A stretch of DNA of 64,000 nucleotides from Eutreptiella sp. 'Long Island Sound 2002' (taxonomy: Eukaryota > Euglenozoa > Euglenophyceae > Eutreptiales > Eutreptiaceae), in assembly GCA_964036045.1 (NCBI GenBank), contig OZ038390.1:34055319-34119318 (forward strand), written 5' to 3'. The translations under genes were made by a program, and so were the position numbers. The notes beneath the pieces are model-generated. The model made no database searches, was not told the DNA's origin, and worked only from the letters and a program-made list of their open reading frames with translations. This document shows, in pieces, positions 1-10,716 of this stretch. The stretch's first letter is position 1, and each line of letters starts with the position of its first letter.

Positions 1-1587
1 CCAGTCACGATGTGGTTAGGCTGCTGAGGGTGAGTCAGACAGTGCCACTGCTTCTGCCTGCAGCTGCAGGGGACACCTTTTGCCACCAGAGGCACGACAG
101 GCGTCCCTGTAGAGGGGGTTCCCTGAAGAGGAAACCCGGGACAAGGTGCTGCGAGCTTTCTCACCGGGTGTTTGGGAAACCTGAGGCTGTTCCGCCCAGA
201 TCCCGCAAGGGGGCCTGGGTAGTGTGGAGCGGGGGGCGGGCATTGAAGGGGGGGTACCGGAGACCCCACCGACCATCGGAGGTTGACAGGGGAGAGCAGG
301 CTTGTTTTAGAAGGGGGGAAGGGGGGGGGGGTGAGAGATCCAAGGGTTTGTGTACCGATGGCTCAAAAAATGTTTGTCCGTTGATAAAAATTCAGTTTTT
401 ACCGAAAAGAGTTTTTCGACGGACCCGGGGCGGGGACGGGGGAGGGCTGGGGATGGGTGGGGTCCTTTAAGAAGGGGGGGGGGGGGTGAGACCCCTTTGG
501 GGGGGGGGGGGGGGTTCTAGGGAGGGGGCCCCAGCCGCCCCCTTCCCCCCAAGCGGTGCTGAGGCCTGAGAGGCGCCGAAGAATTTTTTTGGCCTAAACT
601 GACTTCACCAAAGGCCGAGATTGATTGGCCAAAGGCCCGGAGAAAAATTTGGCCCAATCACTTGGGGAGGGGGGCGGGGTGCTGAGTTGGTAAAACGAGC
701 CCTGGGGGTGACCCTCCACGTCACCTGTTTTCCAATTCGACCACAAGGCCGGGGGGGAGGGGGGGCTGGGAAACGCTCTCAAAACAACTCAAAACAACGC
801 ATGCGGCGCCTGTCGTGCCAGCACTTCCCACTTTTAATTGCTTCATGACATGATCGTTCCATTAGGTCCGGGCTCCGGCTGGGGGCTGCGGGGGCGGGTC
901 TGGGCCCGTACCCAAATGCCCCGCATGGCCCCCCCGTGACAGGCAGCATCGCGCATACCTTCCTCAGGGGCAAATGGCACGCGGACTCCGGAGACGACTG
1001 CCCGGTATCTGTGAAACATGTGCATTGCATCATTGGACCACCCCACCTCCGACTTGATGACGCCCGCTCCCCTTTGTAATCCAGTGTACACAAGGCACGG
1101 CAACCACCACCACTGTGCCATGCGGGACTTCGCGTCCGGGGCTGCCCATGGGCGGAGGGTCGCTTCAAACATGGTCCATCGCAACAACATGAGGCGATCC
1201 TCCCTGTCATCATAGAATTGGAGCATGCACGGAAGGCAGGTGGGCATCCAATTTGTGCTTTCGCTTGGCACAGTGTCAGAAAAAGCGCTCCACGTGACCA
1301 CCAAATAATGGCTGTGTAATCAAGCACGCAAGGTGCACAAGCAAAAAGGAAAAATTGCGGAAAAGTGCGGGAGATTGCGGACACCCCCCCCCCCCGCCCC
1401 GTTCCCCAATGCTTCATCCAGAACCCCATGTATGTTCAAATATCATTCACATCCGCCGAATCTACACGTCTATCGTCCAATACCCATCAAACCCCCCGGT
1501 TCGCCCCCGGTGCGCATGTGTGTGACGCCCAAGACTTTTCAATCACTGCACAAAGGGCGAATTTCAACTGCTAGCTTTCTACATCGC
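1..1587. other. G/C-homopolymer-rich flank without a confident gene
   Basis: The first 1.6 kb is crowded with G or C runs (about 470-487, 500-514, 1386-1398) and short open frames on both strands that overlap each other. No domain, splice-site chain or RNA gene was recognised. The only stretch with protein-like composition is the minus-strand frame 843-1304, listed separately. Confidence 0.5.
843..1304 (-). CDS. Hypothetical exon-like frame, unrecognised
   Basis: This 153-residue minus-strand frame is not low-complexity and has a balanced, tryptophan-rich composition (for example NWMPTCLPCML and MAQWWWLPCLVY), unlike the repeat-derived frames around it. A second minus-strand frame (779-1429) overlaps it, so the coding frame is not certain. 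No start context, family motif or clear splice sites were identified. It could be an exon of a spliced gene, a fragment of a decayed element, or chance. I do not recognise a function. Confidence 0.2.
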   Translation of the reverse strand: MVVTWSAFSDTVPSESTNWMPTCLPCMLQFYDDREDRLMLLRWTMFEATLRPWAAPDAKSRMAQWWWLPCLVYTGLQRGAGVIKSEVGWSNDAMHMFHRYRAVVSGVRVPFAPEEGMRDAACHGGAMRGIWVRAQTRPRSPQPEPGPNGTIMS

Positions 1588-1761
1588 TGTGTGTGTGTGT
1601 GTGTGTGTGTGCTGTGATTGTTGTTGTTGTTGTTGTTGTTGTGGTTGTGGTTGTTTTTTTGTTGTTGTTTGTTGTTCTTGTGGTTGTTGTTGTTGTTGCT
1701 GTGGTTGTTGTAGTAGTTGTTGTTAACGCTGTTGTTGTTGTTGACGTTGTTGTTGTTGACG

Positions 1762-1849
<88 letters not shown>

Positions 1850-1899
1850 GGTTGTTGTAGTTGTTGCTGTTAACGCTGTTGTTGTTGTTGACGTTGACG

Positions 1900-1933
<34 letters not shown>

Positions 1934-1935
1934 GG

Positions 1936-1985
<50 letters not shown>

Positions 1986-1987
1986 GG

Positions 1988-2026
<39 letters not shown>

Positions 2027-2070
2027 GGTTGTTGTAGTTGTTGTTGTTAACGCTGTTGTTGTTGTTGACG

Positions 2071-2102
<32 letters not shown>

Positions 2103-2128
2103 GGTGTTGTTGTTGTTGTTGATGATGA

Positions 2129-2179
<51 letters not shown>

Positions 2180-2346
2180 GTACGAGTTCAAACATTGTTC
2201 TGGGCTTGGGTCCCACCCCACGTTGTTGTTGTCGTTGGTGGTGGTGATGGTGGTCAGTGGTGGTGGTGGTGGTGGTGGTGTTGTCGTCGTCATTGGTGCT
2301 GTTGCTGCTGCTACTGCTGCTGCTGCTGCTGCTGCTGCTGTTGTTG
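1588..2346. repeat. Compound microsatellite (GT)n-(TTG)n-(TGG)n-(GCT)n with higher-order cassettes
   Basis: A (GT) tract at about 1588-1611 runs into roughly 560 bp of mostly TTG trinucleotides to 2180, then TGG repeats around 2236-2280 and GCT repeats around 2297-2345. The TTG part is not uniform. A cassette of about 46 bp, GTGGTTGTTGTAGTTGTTG followed by GTTAACGCTG, four TTGs and ACG, occurs three times (GTTAACGCT at 1722, 1869 and 2046). Long poly-Asn, poly-Thr, poly-Val and poly-Leu frames are by-products of the 3-bp period. Confidence 0.95.
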
Positions 2347-2916
2347 TTGCGGCGTGACAAGGCAAATGAATCGAGCGTCTGGTGCCCCTGAGGGCACGGG
2401 GGGCTGCCAGACCCGGCCTACATGAGACCCTTGTGTCCTCCGAAACTCGGCAGCAGTGAGTTTCGTTCAGAATTGGCCCAGCCTCTGTCTTCCCCCCCAT
2501 CTGTGCCACTGTCTCCCCCCGGGTTGCCCTGTTGAATCGTGGCCCGTGAAGCCTGTGGGGGCAGTGGGAGGGGGGGGGGGTCGATAATCTGCTTCAAATA
2601 TGACCATGTCTGCCGGGGGTATGCCAAACAGCCCGGCTCAGATCAAGTCACATAAGTGAGGACTTGGGCTGAGGCTGCGATCGTAGTGGGAGTTGAGGCT
2701 ACTGCTGAGGATCGCATTGGGGCTGGGGTTGACCTGGGGCGGGTTTGGGGGTGGGGATGAGGCAAAGGGACTGGGATGGATGCCACAACGCCAAGCCATG
2801 CACACACCTATTCGGAACGCGGTGTGCCTAAGCGCGTCACACATTGACATTGCGACTGCATCGTACTTGTCCAGCGGAACATCTTCTTTTGGGCATTCGC
2901 AATTCTGCGGAAACAG

Positions 2917-3023
2917 AACACCACACCACGCCACACCACACCACACCACGCCACACCACACCACACCACACCACACCACACCACACCACACCACACCACA
3001 CCACACCACACCACACCACACCG
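2917..3023. repeat. (CCACA)n pentanucleotide satellite
   Basis: About twenty copies of a CCACA unit with two CGCCA variants near the left end. A similar pentamer core returns at 4430-4590 and, more degenerate, at 6836-7525, so the same simple unit has expanded three times within 5 kb. Confidence 0.95.
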
Positions 3024-3186
3024 CGCCAGTGGACCCACCATTGACACTGCCTCCATTTGTTGCGAAGCCTCCATATGGTCGTAAACCAAGTGGTGATGCC
3101 CATGTGGCTCCCAGGCCGTTGTGAGGGCAGCGCGCCCATCCTTGTGCCCGGACCTTCTTTGCAGATCCATCCTTGTGGACGGCAGT

Positions 3187-4160
3187 GTACTGAAGGAGTC
3201 CCACTGCCAACTCAGCGTACTGAAGGAGATCCGCTGCCTACTGCTCCCCAGCATTATGGACTGTATAGAAGGAGATCCACTGCCCATTGCTCCACAAAAC
3301 TGCGGCATTGTACTAAAGCAACCCCACTGCTCGCTCAACAGTGTGGCTGTGTATTGAAGGGGATACACTGCCGACTGCTCCCTAGCATTGTGGCGATGTA
3401 CTGAAAGAGATCCACTACCCATTGCTCCCCAACTATGTGGCAATGAAGTGAAAGAGATCCACTGCCCACTGCTCCACACCAATGTGGCCGTGTATAGAAG
3501 GAGACCCACTGCCCACTACTCCCCGGCAGTATGGTAGTGTACCGAAGGAGGTCCACTGCCGACTGCTCCCCAGCAATGTGGCACTGTACTGAAGGTGATC
3601 CACTACCCATTGCTCCCCAACCATGTGGCTATGTCCTAAAGGAGGTCTACTACACACTACTCCCTAGCTGCGTGGCGGTGTAGTGAAGGAGATCCACTGC
3701 CCACTGATCCGCACCAATGTGGCAGTGTATTGAAGGAGATCCACTGCCCACGGCTCCCCATAAGTGTGGTGGTGTACTGAAGGAGTCCCACTACTCAGTG
3801 CTCCACCGCAGTGTGGGAGTGTACTGCATCGAATCGACCGCCCACTGCTCCCTAGCCGTGTGGCATCACTGAAGGAGATCCACTGCCCTTTGCTCCCCAA
3901 CAGTGTGGTGATGCAGTGAAGATAATCCGCTGCCCACAGCTCCCTAGCATTGTGGCGGCTTTCCGAAGGAGTCCCACTACCCACACTACGCACTGCCCCA
4001 TGGCAGTGTAGCAGTGTACAAAGGAGTCCCACTGCCCACTACCCCCAGGCAGTGAGGCAGTGTTCAGTAGGAGTTCCACTGCCCACTGCCCCAAGGCAGT
4101 GTACAAGAGGATCCCCACTGCCCACTGCCCGACAGAGTGCAGGAGTGTACTGAAGGATCT
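3187..4160. repeat. 47-bp minisatellite, about 21 copies
   Basis: Units start with GTACTGAAGGAGATCCACTG and continue with CCCACTGCTCCCCAGC and a variable GTGGCA end. Spacing between successive starts at 3217, 3263 and 3310 is 46-47 bp. Copies differ by substitutions and a few short indels, and the right end (after about 4000) has shorter units. Because 47 is not divisible by three, reading frames cycle every three units, and several overlapping frames of 60-150 codons stay open on both strands. No spacer-like unique sequence lies between units. Confidence 0.95.
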
Positions 4161-4429
4161 CAGCTGACCTCATCACAACCCGACCAGGGCCCGGAGGCAC
4201 AAAGGCCTGGGCCAGCGGGAACTTGGGGAGCACCATCATGTAGAGTGGCAAGACATCCGCAGGGCAGCCCTGGACAACAGCCGCCCGGCACCAAAGAGAG
4301 TGACGGCCCTCTGCCACAGGTGCACAACACGACACACAGCGCGCGTTTCGACACACAGCCCTCCCGTTTTGCATTGCCCATATGCAATGCATGCCGGCCA
4401 TTGCCATTTGGTAACAGCGCCTTCGGCAC

Positions 4430-4590
4430 ACTACACGACACCGCACGACAAAACACCACACCACACCCCACCCCACCCCACCCCACCCCACCCCACCACA
4501 CTACACCACACTACACCACACCGCATCGCATCGCACCGCACCGCACCGCACCCCACCACACCACACCACATCCCACCACACCACATACCC
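4430..4590. repeat. C-rich pentanucleotide array (CACCC/CACAC/CGCAC)
   Basis: Tandem pentamers change from CACCC to CACTA to CGCAT/CGCAC and back to CACCA along the array. This is the second of three pentamer arrays in the first 7.5 kb. Confidence 0.9.
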
Positions 4591-4610
4591 CCCGCCCCCC
4601 TTGCAAAGTC

Positions 4611-4695
4611 CCGGGGTAGCGCGCGACGGTCTCCCGGGTGGGGGGGGGGGAGACGGTCACCAAGTGACGGTCTCCCGGGGGGGGGGGGGGATTGC
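4611..4695. repeat. Poly(G) module: GACGGTCTCCCGGG + G-run + ATTGCAAGGG
   Basis: Two consecutive GACGGTCTCCCGG blocks, each running into a poly(G) tract, the second followed by ATTGCAAGGG. The same order recurs at 5272-5337 and 40648-40712. Related sequence with GACGGTTCCCTCG and TTGCATAGTAA occurs near 9748-9795 and 11251-11312. Confidence 0.75.
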
Positions 4696-4699
4696 AAGG

Positions 4700-5106
4700 G
4701 TATCTCAAGGCAAACTGTGGTACCCTCCACTGACGCAAGCAAAGAGGACACGTGTGAAGCGACTTTCGCGTTGATGCGGTGCCAATGTGTTTCATCCAAC
4801 ACAAATGTTATTGAGGATCCAAAGGCCATAGTGGGTTGTGTAGGCTGTGCCGGTGTTTGGGGTTGCGGAGACATGGGCGTAACATCCGGTGACTCTGGCA
4901 ACTTGGGGGATTCAACCGCCACAGCCTCTAGCCTTGACAGTTGAGCACTCTCATGATCCACCGGAGTGATCCCACCAGGGCGTATGTACCGAATGTGGCA
5001 AAACTGCGGCCCATTTGGCGAAGGCCCCACAATAGTGGCCAACACATGTGCACCAAGTGTGCGTGAGTGGTACCGTACATGGTCACCGGGAGAAAACATC
5101 TTGGGT
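4700..5106 (-). CDS. Exon encoding an SH3/Tudor-like module (copy 1)
   Basis: The minus-strand frame reads FSPGDHVRYHSRTLGAHVLA, then a VGPSPNG..FCHIRYIRPGG stretch and a DHESAQLSRLEAV segment. It resembles the small beta-barrel modules (SH3/Tudor-like) seen in many protist proteins; that resemblance is inference. The exon appears to begin right after a pyrimidine-rich TTGCCACTTCAG acceptor, giving a start at 5106. Downstream the frame continues through a proline-rich linker and a segment including ITFVLDETHWHRI, then runs into the C-rich pentamer array. The same N-terminal module recurs at 40.2-40.5 kb with five amino-acid differences in about 70 residues but a different C-terminal region. 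The missing first exon and the repeat-eaten end leave functionality uncertain. Confidence 0.55.
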
Positions 5107-5271
5107 CTGAAGTGGCAACACAACACACCCATACAATGCCTTTGGAGAGAGAATATCACAGAACATACAAAGGTGCTTGATTTGTAGTACTGGGAAAGCA
5201 ATGCAAGGCCATGCGTAAAGCAGATGGGCAACACAAACCAGCACAATACATGTTAACTAGAAAAACATGGA

Positions 5272-5337
5272 AGTGACGGTCTCCCGGGGGGGGGGGGAGA
5301 TTGCAAGGGGGGGGGACTTTGCAAGGGGGGGGGGGTA
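5272..5337. repeat. Poly(G) module, second copy
   Basis: GTGACGGTCTCCCGG with an attached G-run, AGATTGCAAGGG, a further G-run, and ACTTTGCAAGGG with a third G-run. It lies just upstream (minus-strand sense) of the SH3-like exon, and the 40.65-kb copy has the same placement relative to the paralogous exon, so module and exon were duplicated together. Confidence 0.75.
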
Positions 5338-6835
5338 GGGCCGGCCATATAGCTCTCGGCGGGTGTTGTAACACCGGTTGCTCGTACTGAAGGGCTCAGG
5401 GGGCTTCTTGTGTCTACGCCCCTTGCGTGCACGCAGCCACTGTTGCCCGACCAGCGCACACCTGAGACCGCTCACGAACATCGGGGACATCCGCAAGCGC
5501 ACGGAAGACGGAGCTCGATCCCGCTTGCCCTTTCCCACTGCAAAAACAAAACAAGCGCTGCAGGGGACGCGTGCGAATTGGGGTCTCTGGCGAGAACACG
5601 ACATGGGGGAGCGCAGTGGTATGGCCCCACTATTCCGGGCCATGAGACGCCTCGACCAGAGCTCTCATGTCGCCTTTATGGTACACACCAACCCTTTGAG
5701 GAGGCTTCACGGGCCTTGTGCCTCTCCCCCGTATCAAACTATTGTCAAACATCGCACTGTTCTGAATCCCCTCGTTCCGCTGTCACGTCGATTCCGCCAG
5801 CCCCATTCCACTTCTATTTCTCGGGGTTGGGGGAGGAGAACAACAGTTTGCATGTGAGAGTGGAAAGTTGATTGCAGGGCTCAAGACTGCAGCCCAATAG
5901 CCCCTTTCCGTACTTTTCTTTGCTCGTACTTTGCATTTACTTTTCCATATCCTGATCTCTGTTTCAACTTTTTGCAGCTGCTTGCGTGTGCCCTGCATTG
6001 GACAGACTTCTCATCCGCATGGATGTGCGAGACCGGCAGACAACCACGGGAGGAGAGGCCGTGACCCTCCCCACCTACACCCAGATTTCGTAGTGGGAAA
6101 AAATAAAATTTGCTAAAGAAGAAATGATTTGGGCCATGTTTAGTATCTACACAGGCTTTTGGGCTGCAGAGCCCCCCGCAGCCCTTCTCTCTTCTCATGT
6201 ATCCCTGCTCATCTGGGCATCGCTGGTCTGCCAGGAAGGGTGTGCCTGAGTGCAACGAACTCGTATGTCACCCCTCGATCGTGAGGCGGGCTACCTCTTT
6301 GCTCCTGGGATACCAGTGGCGCAGGATTGCCAACAGCAGCAGCAGCAAACCCGCTACATAATCACTAGCCCCCTCTGTCAAGTCGCATGCAGAGAGACAG
6401 AGAGAGCTCCAGGCTTGCTAGGGCATCCACTGGTGGAACGACTACCATATCGGTCATATGGTGATATGAGGCCGTTTCCCCGTCTGATGCAAGCAGGCAG
6501 CAAGAAGGAGCAATCAGGAACACAAGACAGAGGCAGAAAGAAGTGGGGTAGTATTGTTTTCTGCCCGTGCATGCGAAGTGCTCCAGTGCTCTAGCAAAAT
6601 GAGGTATGCGCGAATCGGGCCTCATTTGCGGTCCAGCGCCCAACAAATGCACCACCCCCGATGCCAAGCAACACAAGCTCGAATTCTTGTGGAGCACACC
6701 CCACAAGCTACCACCCTCACAATAATGGCTCCGCACCGCCCTCACTGCCCCCTGCACCGGAGCTGCCGTTCCGAGCCGACAGGAGGCCAGCAGGCGAAGG
6801 TGGCAGGAGGGAGGGGCCGCGCGTGTGCCCCCCCC
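5338..6835. other. No confident gene
   Basis: Several short frames on both strands overlap, the longest being the plus-strand 5378-5857 and minus-strand 5257-5643. None shows a recognisable motif, a clear splice pattern or a strand preference. A short CAG repeat lies near 6330-6347. Confidence 0.4.
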
Positions 6836-7525
6836 CCCCCCCTGGATTGCAGTGCATAGCGCCACACCACAGTGCAGTGCATCACACTGCATTGCGTTGC
6901 ACCGCACCACATTGCAGGGTACGTACTGCACTACGGGGCACTGCACTTCGTTGCACCGCACCACATTGCGCTGCACACCAGATTTTTGCAGCACACTACA
7001 TTGCAACGTATTGAGCAGCAACACATTGCATGACACCACACGACGCCGCATTGTACCGCATCACGTTGCACCACACCGCACTACACTCAATTACACCCTG
7101 CCACATTGTACCACACAGCACAGCACCGCAGTGCACTGCACCGCATTGCACCGTGTTGCACCACACCATGCTGCAGCACACCACACCGCACCATATTGCA
7201 CCCCACAACATTGCACCACACCACACTACACCCCACTGCAATACACCAAAGTGCGCTACACCACACTGCACCGCTCTGCACCACACCACAGCCCAGAGCA
7301 CCATACTACATTTACTGGAGTACATCGTGTCACACCAACACTTCACTGCATTGCACCACACCACATTGCACCGCACCGCACAAACCCACGCCGCAGCACA
7401 CCACATGACACCGCACCGCACAAACCCACGCCGCAGCACACCACATTGCACCGCACTGCAACGCACCCCATCAAATCACACCACACTGCAGCACTGCATC
7501 ACGCCATACTGCACCGCAAATAATG
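6836..7525. repeat. Degenerate pentanucleotide array (TTGCA/CCGCA/CCACA)
   Basis: About 690 bp of five-base periodic sequence in which CCACA, TTGCA, CCGCA and CTGCA pentamers alternate irregularly. Within it, a block of about 38 bp containing CAAACCCACGCCGCAGCACA is repeated at about 7370 and 7411. All frames are open because stop codons are rare in the pentamers. The resulting His/Pro/Thr-rich or Cys/Val/Trp-rich frames are not genes. Confidence 0.85.
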
Positions 7526-7955
7526 CCGTCCCCTGCACCACTCCTTCGAAATGCGAAGCAGTCGGCCTTCACACAAGCTGTATCATCGATGCAGAGCGAC
7601 GAGGGCACGTCAGACAAGGAGTAGTCACAGACAGACCTCGAATTATATGCAACGTGACGGGTGTCGCTCGTAGTCCGTTGCATGGTGCTGACAAAAACAC
7701 GAGAAGAAGCAGATGGAAACCTACAAAAGCTGAAACGGCGAACACGACCAACAAGAACGAGACGACAAGAGGCATCGTGCGTGATTCATCAAACATTTAG
7801 CGGCTCACAACACTTTGCACTGCGTGCGCACCGCATGAAAGGGAGGGTTGGACCTGTGCTACAGGTTACTCTGGTGCATGGTAGTGCAGTGGGTACTGCC
7901 ACACCAAAGTAACCCAAGATCAATCTGTTGCGCACATAGTCAAGAAAATTAGATG

Positions 7956-8230
7956 TCACAGTTGCAATGGAAATGTTGCGTCGCATCTAGCGTAAAATGA
8001 TTCGCAAAGTCGGTGTGGGACGGCTGCAGGCAAGACACGGTATTGTGCCTCAAGGTAGTCCATGAGTGCATGTCGGTGGCAGATTTCAATGTGGGCACCC
8101 AGTAGCTGGAGGGCCGTGCCTTTTGGTTTCATGGAGTATGGTGTGTCCAGAACTGCCTGTACCTTGTCTCCATGATATCTTTCCGTATCAAAAACTTTTG
8201 CGGCAAACATTCCCAATGGTAATTTGGATT
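7956..8230 (-). CDS. Probable terminal exon of an unrecognised gene
   Basis: A typical acceptor (CTTGTGTTGCACTGCAG on the minus strand) precedes a frame of about 90 codons ending at a stop near 7956. The protein is not low-complexity: GMFAAKVFDTERYHGDKVQA, then a segment with LLGAHIEICHRHALMDYLEA, ending SFYARCDATFPLQL. Composition and helix-like pattern look coding. I do not recognise the family. A strong donor (GTGTAAGTG) lies upstream near 8360 but its phase does not match, so the preceding exon is not established. It may belong with the coding pieces at 8.9-9.7 kb on the same strand. Confidence 0.4.
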
Positions 8231-8935
8231 CTGCAGTGCAACACAAGAAGGATGGACCATTGAACAATCTGATGTCGGGTGCTGCACATCTCTACTTCGT
8301 TTTTTTGCCTGCTACCAGGTCAGCTACACCTGGACATGATAGGCTGTGCCAATGAAGCACTTACACGCCAGGTGTGCCCTCAGGTGGAATGCTGAGCTGC
8401 AACACACTCAGGAGGGGGGGGGGGGGGGGGCTATCACTTTGTCTGTTTTCCCTCAGGGTCTCAGCAAAAATTTCACACACTGCTGACCAGTGTTCCAGGT
8501 TCTCCCCACCGGGTACACGATTCATCGCGTGACTGCACTGTGCCCTGCGGCACTGGTGTAGACACTGGGCAGTCAGCCCAAGCGCTGATGTATACAAGGA
8601 AAGAAAAAAAAAGGCAGAAAGATGAGAGATGATGATTGTGGAGGCAGGCACAGAAGTTTGGTGTGGTACGAGTAAAGGTCTTTGGTCCGATGCCCCACTT
8701 GCCCCCTTTGTGGGTTTCATACATTAAACAGAAATATCTGAAAGGCAAAGTTACAGGACTCTCCTTTCCATGCCCCGTCTGTGCTGGGATGGCGGGTAGG
8801 TTGAACAGGCAACTATGAGAGTCTCTCAGATCATACCTCTGAAGTTCTGGTCACAGTCTCAGGCGGTCCCTAATGCCACCGGACAGTATAGAAAAAAAAA
8901 AACAAGGAGGGGCACAAAAATCAAGAACATCAAGA

Positions 8936-9715
8936 ATCAGGAAACATGCGAGACAGCACGTTTTCAGGATCGAGCACCTTGTCCCCCCCACTGCCCTTGC
9001 ATTCACTGCCCTTACCACTATTTGCAATACCTTTCCTTGGCGGCACTTCTCAATTCTTGCGGTGCTGCATGCCCTATCAACAAACCAAGTGCCATTCATA
9101 ACCCTTACCACTGTGTGTCAAGGAAAATGCACTTGTTGGGCACTACGCGCACAAAGTCAGACACATCCTCCTTTATAAGAAGCAGAAAAAGATTCGGGAA
9201 TATAAAGGGGTTGCCCGCTTCAATTTGTCTGCTGAATTCTGCCAGGTCAAAAATTAATGGTGCTTTTCTTAGTGTTGTACAGCACCGCGCATTAGCTGTC
9301 CATTTTTGGGATGTGTGGGATATTGCAGGTGCGGAGTGCGCAGGATTGGCTGAGACCTGGTACCCCCAGCCCCGTGGGTTTCCGATAGGGTCTCTGATCT
9401 TTGCATGGGCTCTTGAGATGACCTCAGCTCACAGGATAGTATGTACCTCTGGTGGCGAGGCCCTCATGCTGCCAGCATGTCCCAGTCGGGTAGCTGGAGG
9501 GTCAGGTGCAGCAACATCTGATCTATCCCCCGCATTGGCATCTTTTGGGTTTGGAAAATTGCACGGCGCGTCCCTTGCCAACGCACCTGCGCGACTGTCT
9601 TTTGTGTGCATTTGTCTAGAACCCAACGTGGCCACACAGACAAAGAATGATGTGTTGCAATGAGGCCCAAAAAGTCAACCTACTTCATCCAAATGTGGTT
9701 GGTGTTGAAAGCATG
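8936..9715 (-). CDS. Unrecognised broken coding region with possible very short introns
   Basis: Three minus-strand blocks look coding. The first (about 9715-9437) includes VDFLGLIATHHSLSVWPRWV and a QMLLHLTLQLPDWDM segment. The second (about 9426-9116) includes APLIFDLAEFSRQIEAGNPF and DFVRVVPNKCIFLDTQ. The third (about 9080-8936) includes ACSTARIEKCRQGK and DPENVLSRMFPDS. Removing a 35-nt GTAAGG...GATAG segment joins blocks two and three in frame, and two further GT...AG segments of 35 nt would join other parts. An in-frame TAG and an in-frame TGA interrupt the first block, so this may be a pseudogene or decayed element. No family recognised. Confidence 0.3.
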
Positions 9716-9945
9716 GAACAAAACGTTGCATTTGGATTAACGTCCCCGCCCCCCCTTGCATAGTAAGCGGTCGTGCGCGACGGTTCCCTCGCACCCCCAA
9801 TCACTATGCAAAGGATGCGCAACACGAATAAGACGTGCAGACACAAAGGTGTACGATCAACAAAATGAGCCGGGAACTGCCTGTTGGGATGCATGTTCAG
9901 CTCTACCCCCCCCCCCCCCCCTTGTAATAGCTACGCAAAAGTACG

Positions 9946-10030
9946 GAATTAATACGGTCCCTACGCCTACTGTAGCTTAGACAAGGGCGTGGCTTGCGCG
10001 CAACACATACAACTACCGACACACACATGA
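9946..10030. repeat. CTGTAGCTT-family repeat, end segment
   Basis: AATTAATACGGTCCCTACGC is followed by CTACTGTAGCTTAGACAAGG and GCGTGGCTTGCGCGCAACACA. The same segment starts or ends related copies near 10688, 10881, 52138, 52385, 58130 and 58395. Confidence 0.7.
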
Positions 10031-10599
10031 GTTAGTGCATGGTATGAGTGCACCTTAACCTCCGCCCACGTTCCCAAAGGCTTGTAAAGACAAGAAAGTG
10101 TTTGAAACATGAAACTTCAGGTTCACACCCATGTTCCTACAAGCAATGAGGCATGAGAAGCCTACAACCATCCTCATCGGTGTCCGTCCCCAAATGAGAA
10201 TCAGAGTCAGAACTTCAATCAGAATCAGAATTACCAAAATAGTTCAAATCCTCAAGCTCTGACAACTTCATCCCATTGGGGAAGCAAAGACCCCATTGGG
10301 GAAGCAAAGACCCCGCACCACACATCACATCCCAGCAGCGTACGGCGTTCACGGGGTGCCTGCAGTGCACATGTGTGCGGGCGTGCCAAAGCACATCATC
10401 AGGCTGACCACTGCCACTACTACAAGACCCAGCACCACACAGCACATCCAGCAGCGTACGGCGTTCACTGGGTGCCTACAGTGCAAAGGCGTGTTATGGG
10501 CAGGAGGACTCATCACAAACATGGCACAGCCCCTCTTTCCCTCTACAATTGGCACACAATCACATTCCACTAAATCTCTGACCATGAAAAATGTGGTCA

Positions 10600-10716
10600 G
10601 AAAACCCCAGAAAAATGAGGGTCAGACCCAAACCCATGTCTTATGTGGCTGCACTACATTTGGTACCGAATTAAAATTAGGTACCAAATTAATACGGTCC
10701 CTACGCCTACTGTAGC
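10600..10716. repeat. CTGTAGCTT-family repeat, second end
   Basis: Contains CCCATGTCTTATGTGGCTGC, TTTGGTACCGAATTAAAATT and AATTAATACGGTCCCTACGC leading to CTACTGTAGCTTGG. This internal-to-end order is conserved at 52330-52410 and 58325-58415. Confidence 0.7.

Noticed and set aside
1539-2509. Poly-Asn, poly-Thr and poly-Val open frames of 250-310 codons
   Set aside because: They are translations of the TTG microsatellite in different frames and strands, with no unique sequence beyond the repeat.
2638-3509. Long frames with HTTPH or WCGVV repeats
   Set aside because: Products of the CCACA pentamer array and the minisatellite; the two strands are equally open.
3187-4160. CRISPR-like array
   Set aside because: Units are contiguous 47-bp repeats with no unique spacers, and the surroundings are eukaryotic. 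The same holds for the 43-bp array at 61.6 kb.
6825-7800. His/Pro/Thr-rich plus-strand frame of 256 codons
   Set aside because: Arises from the degenerate pentamer array, where stops are rare in every frame.
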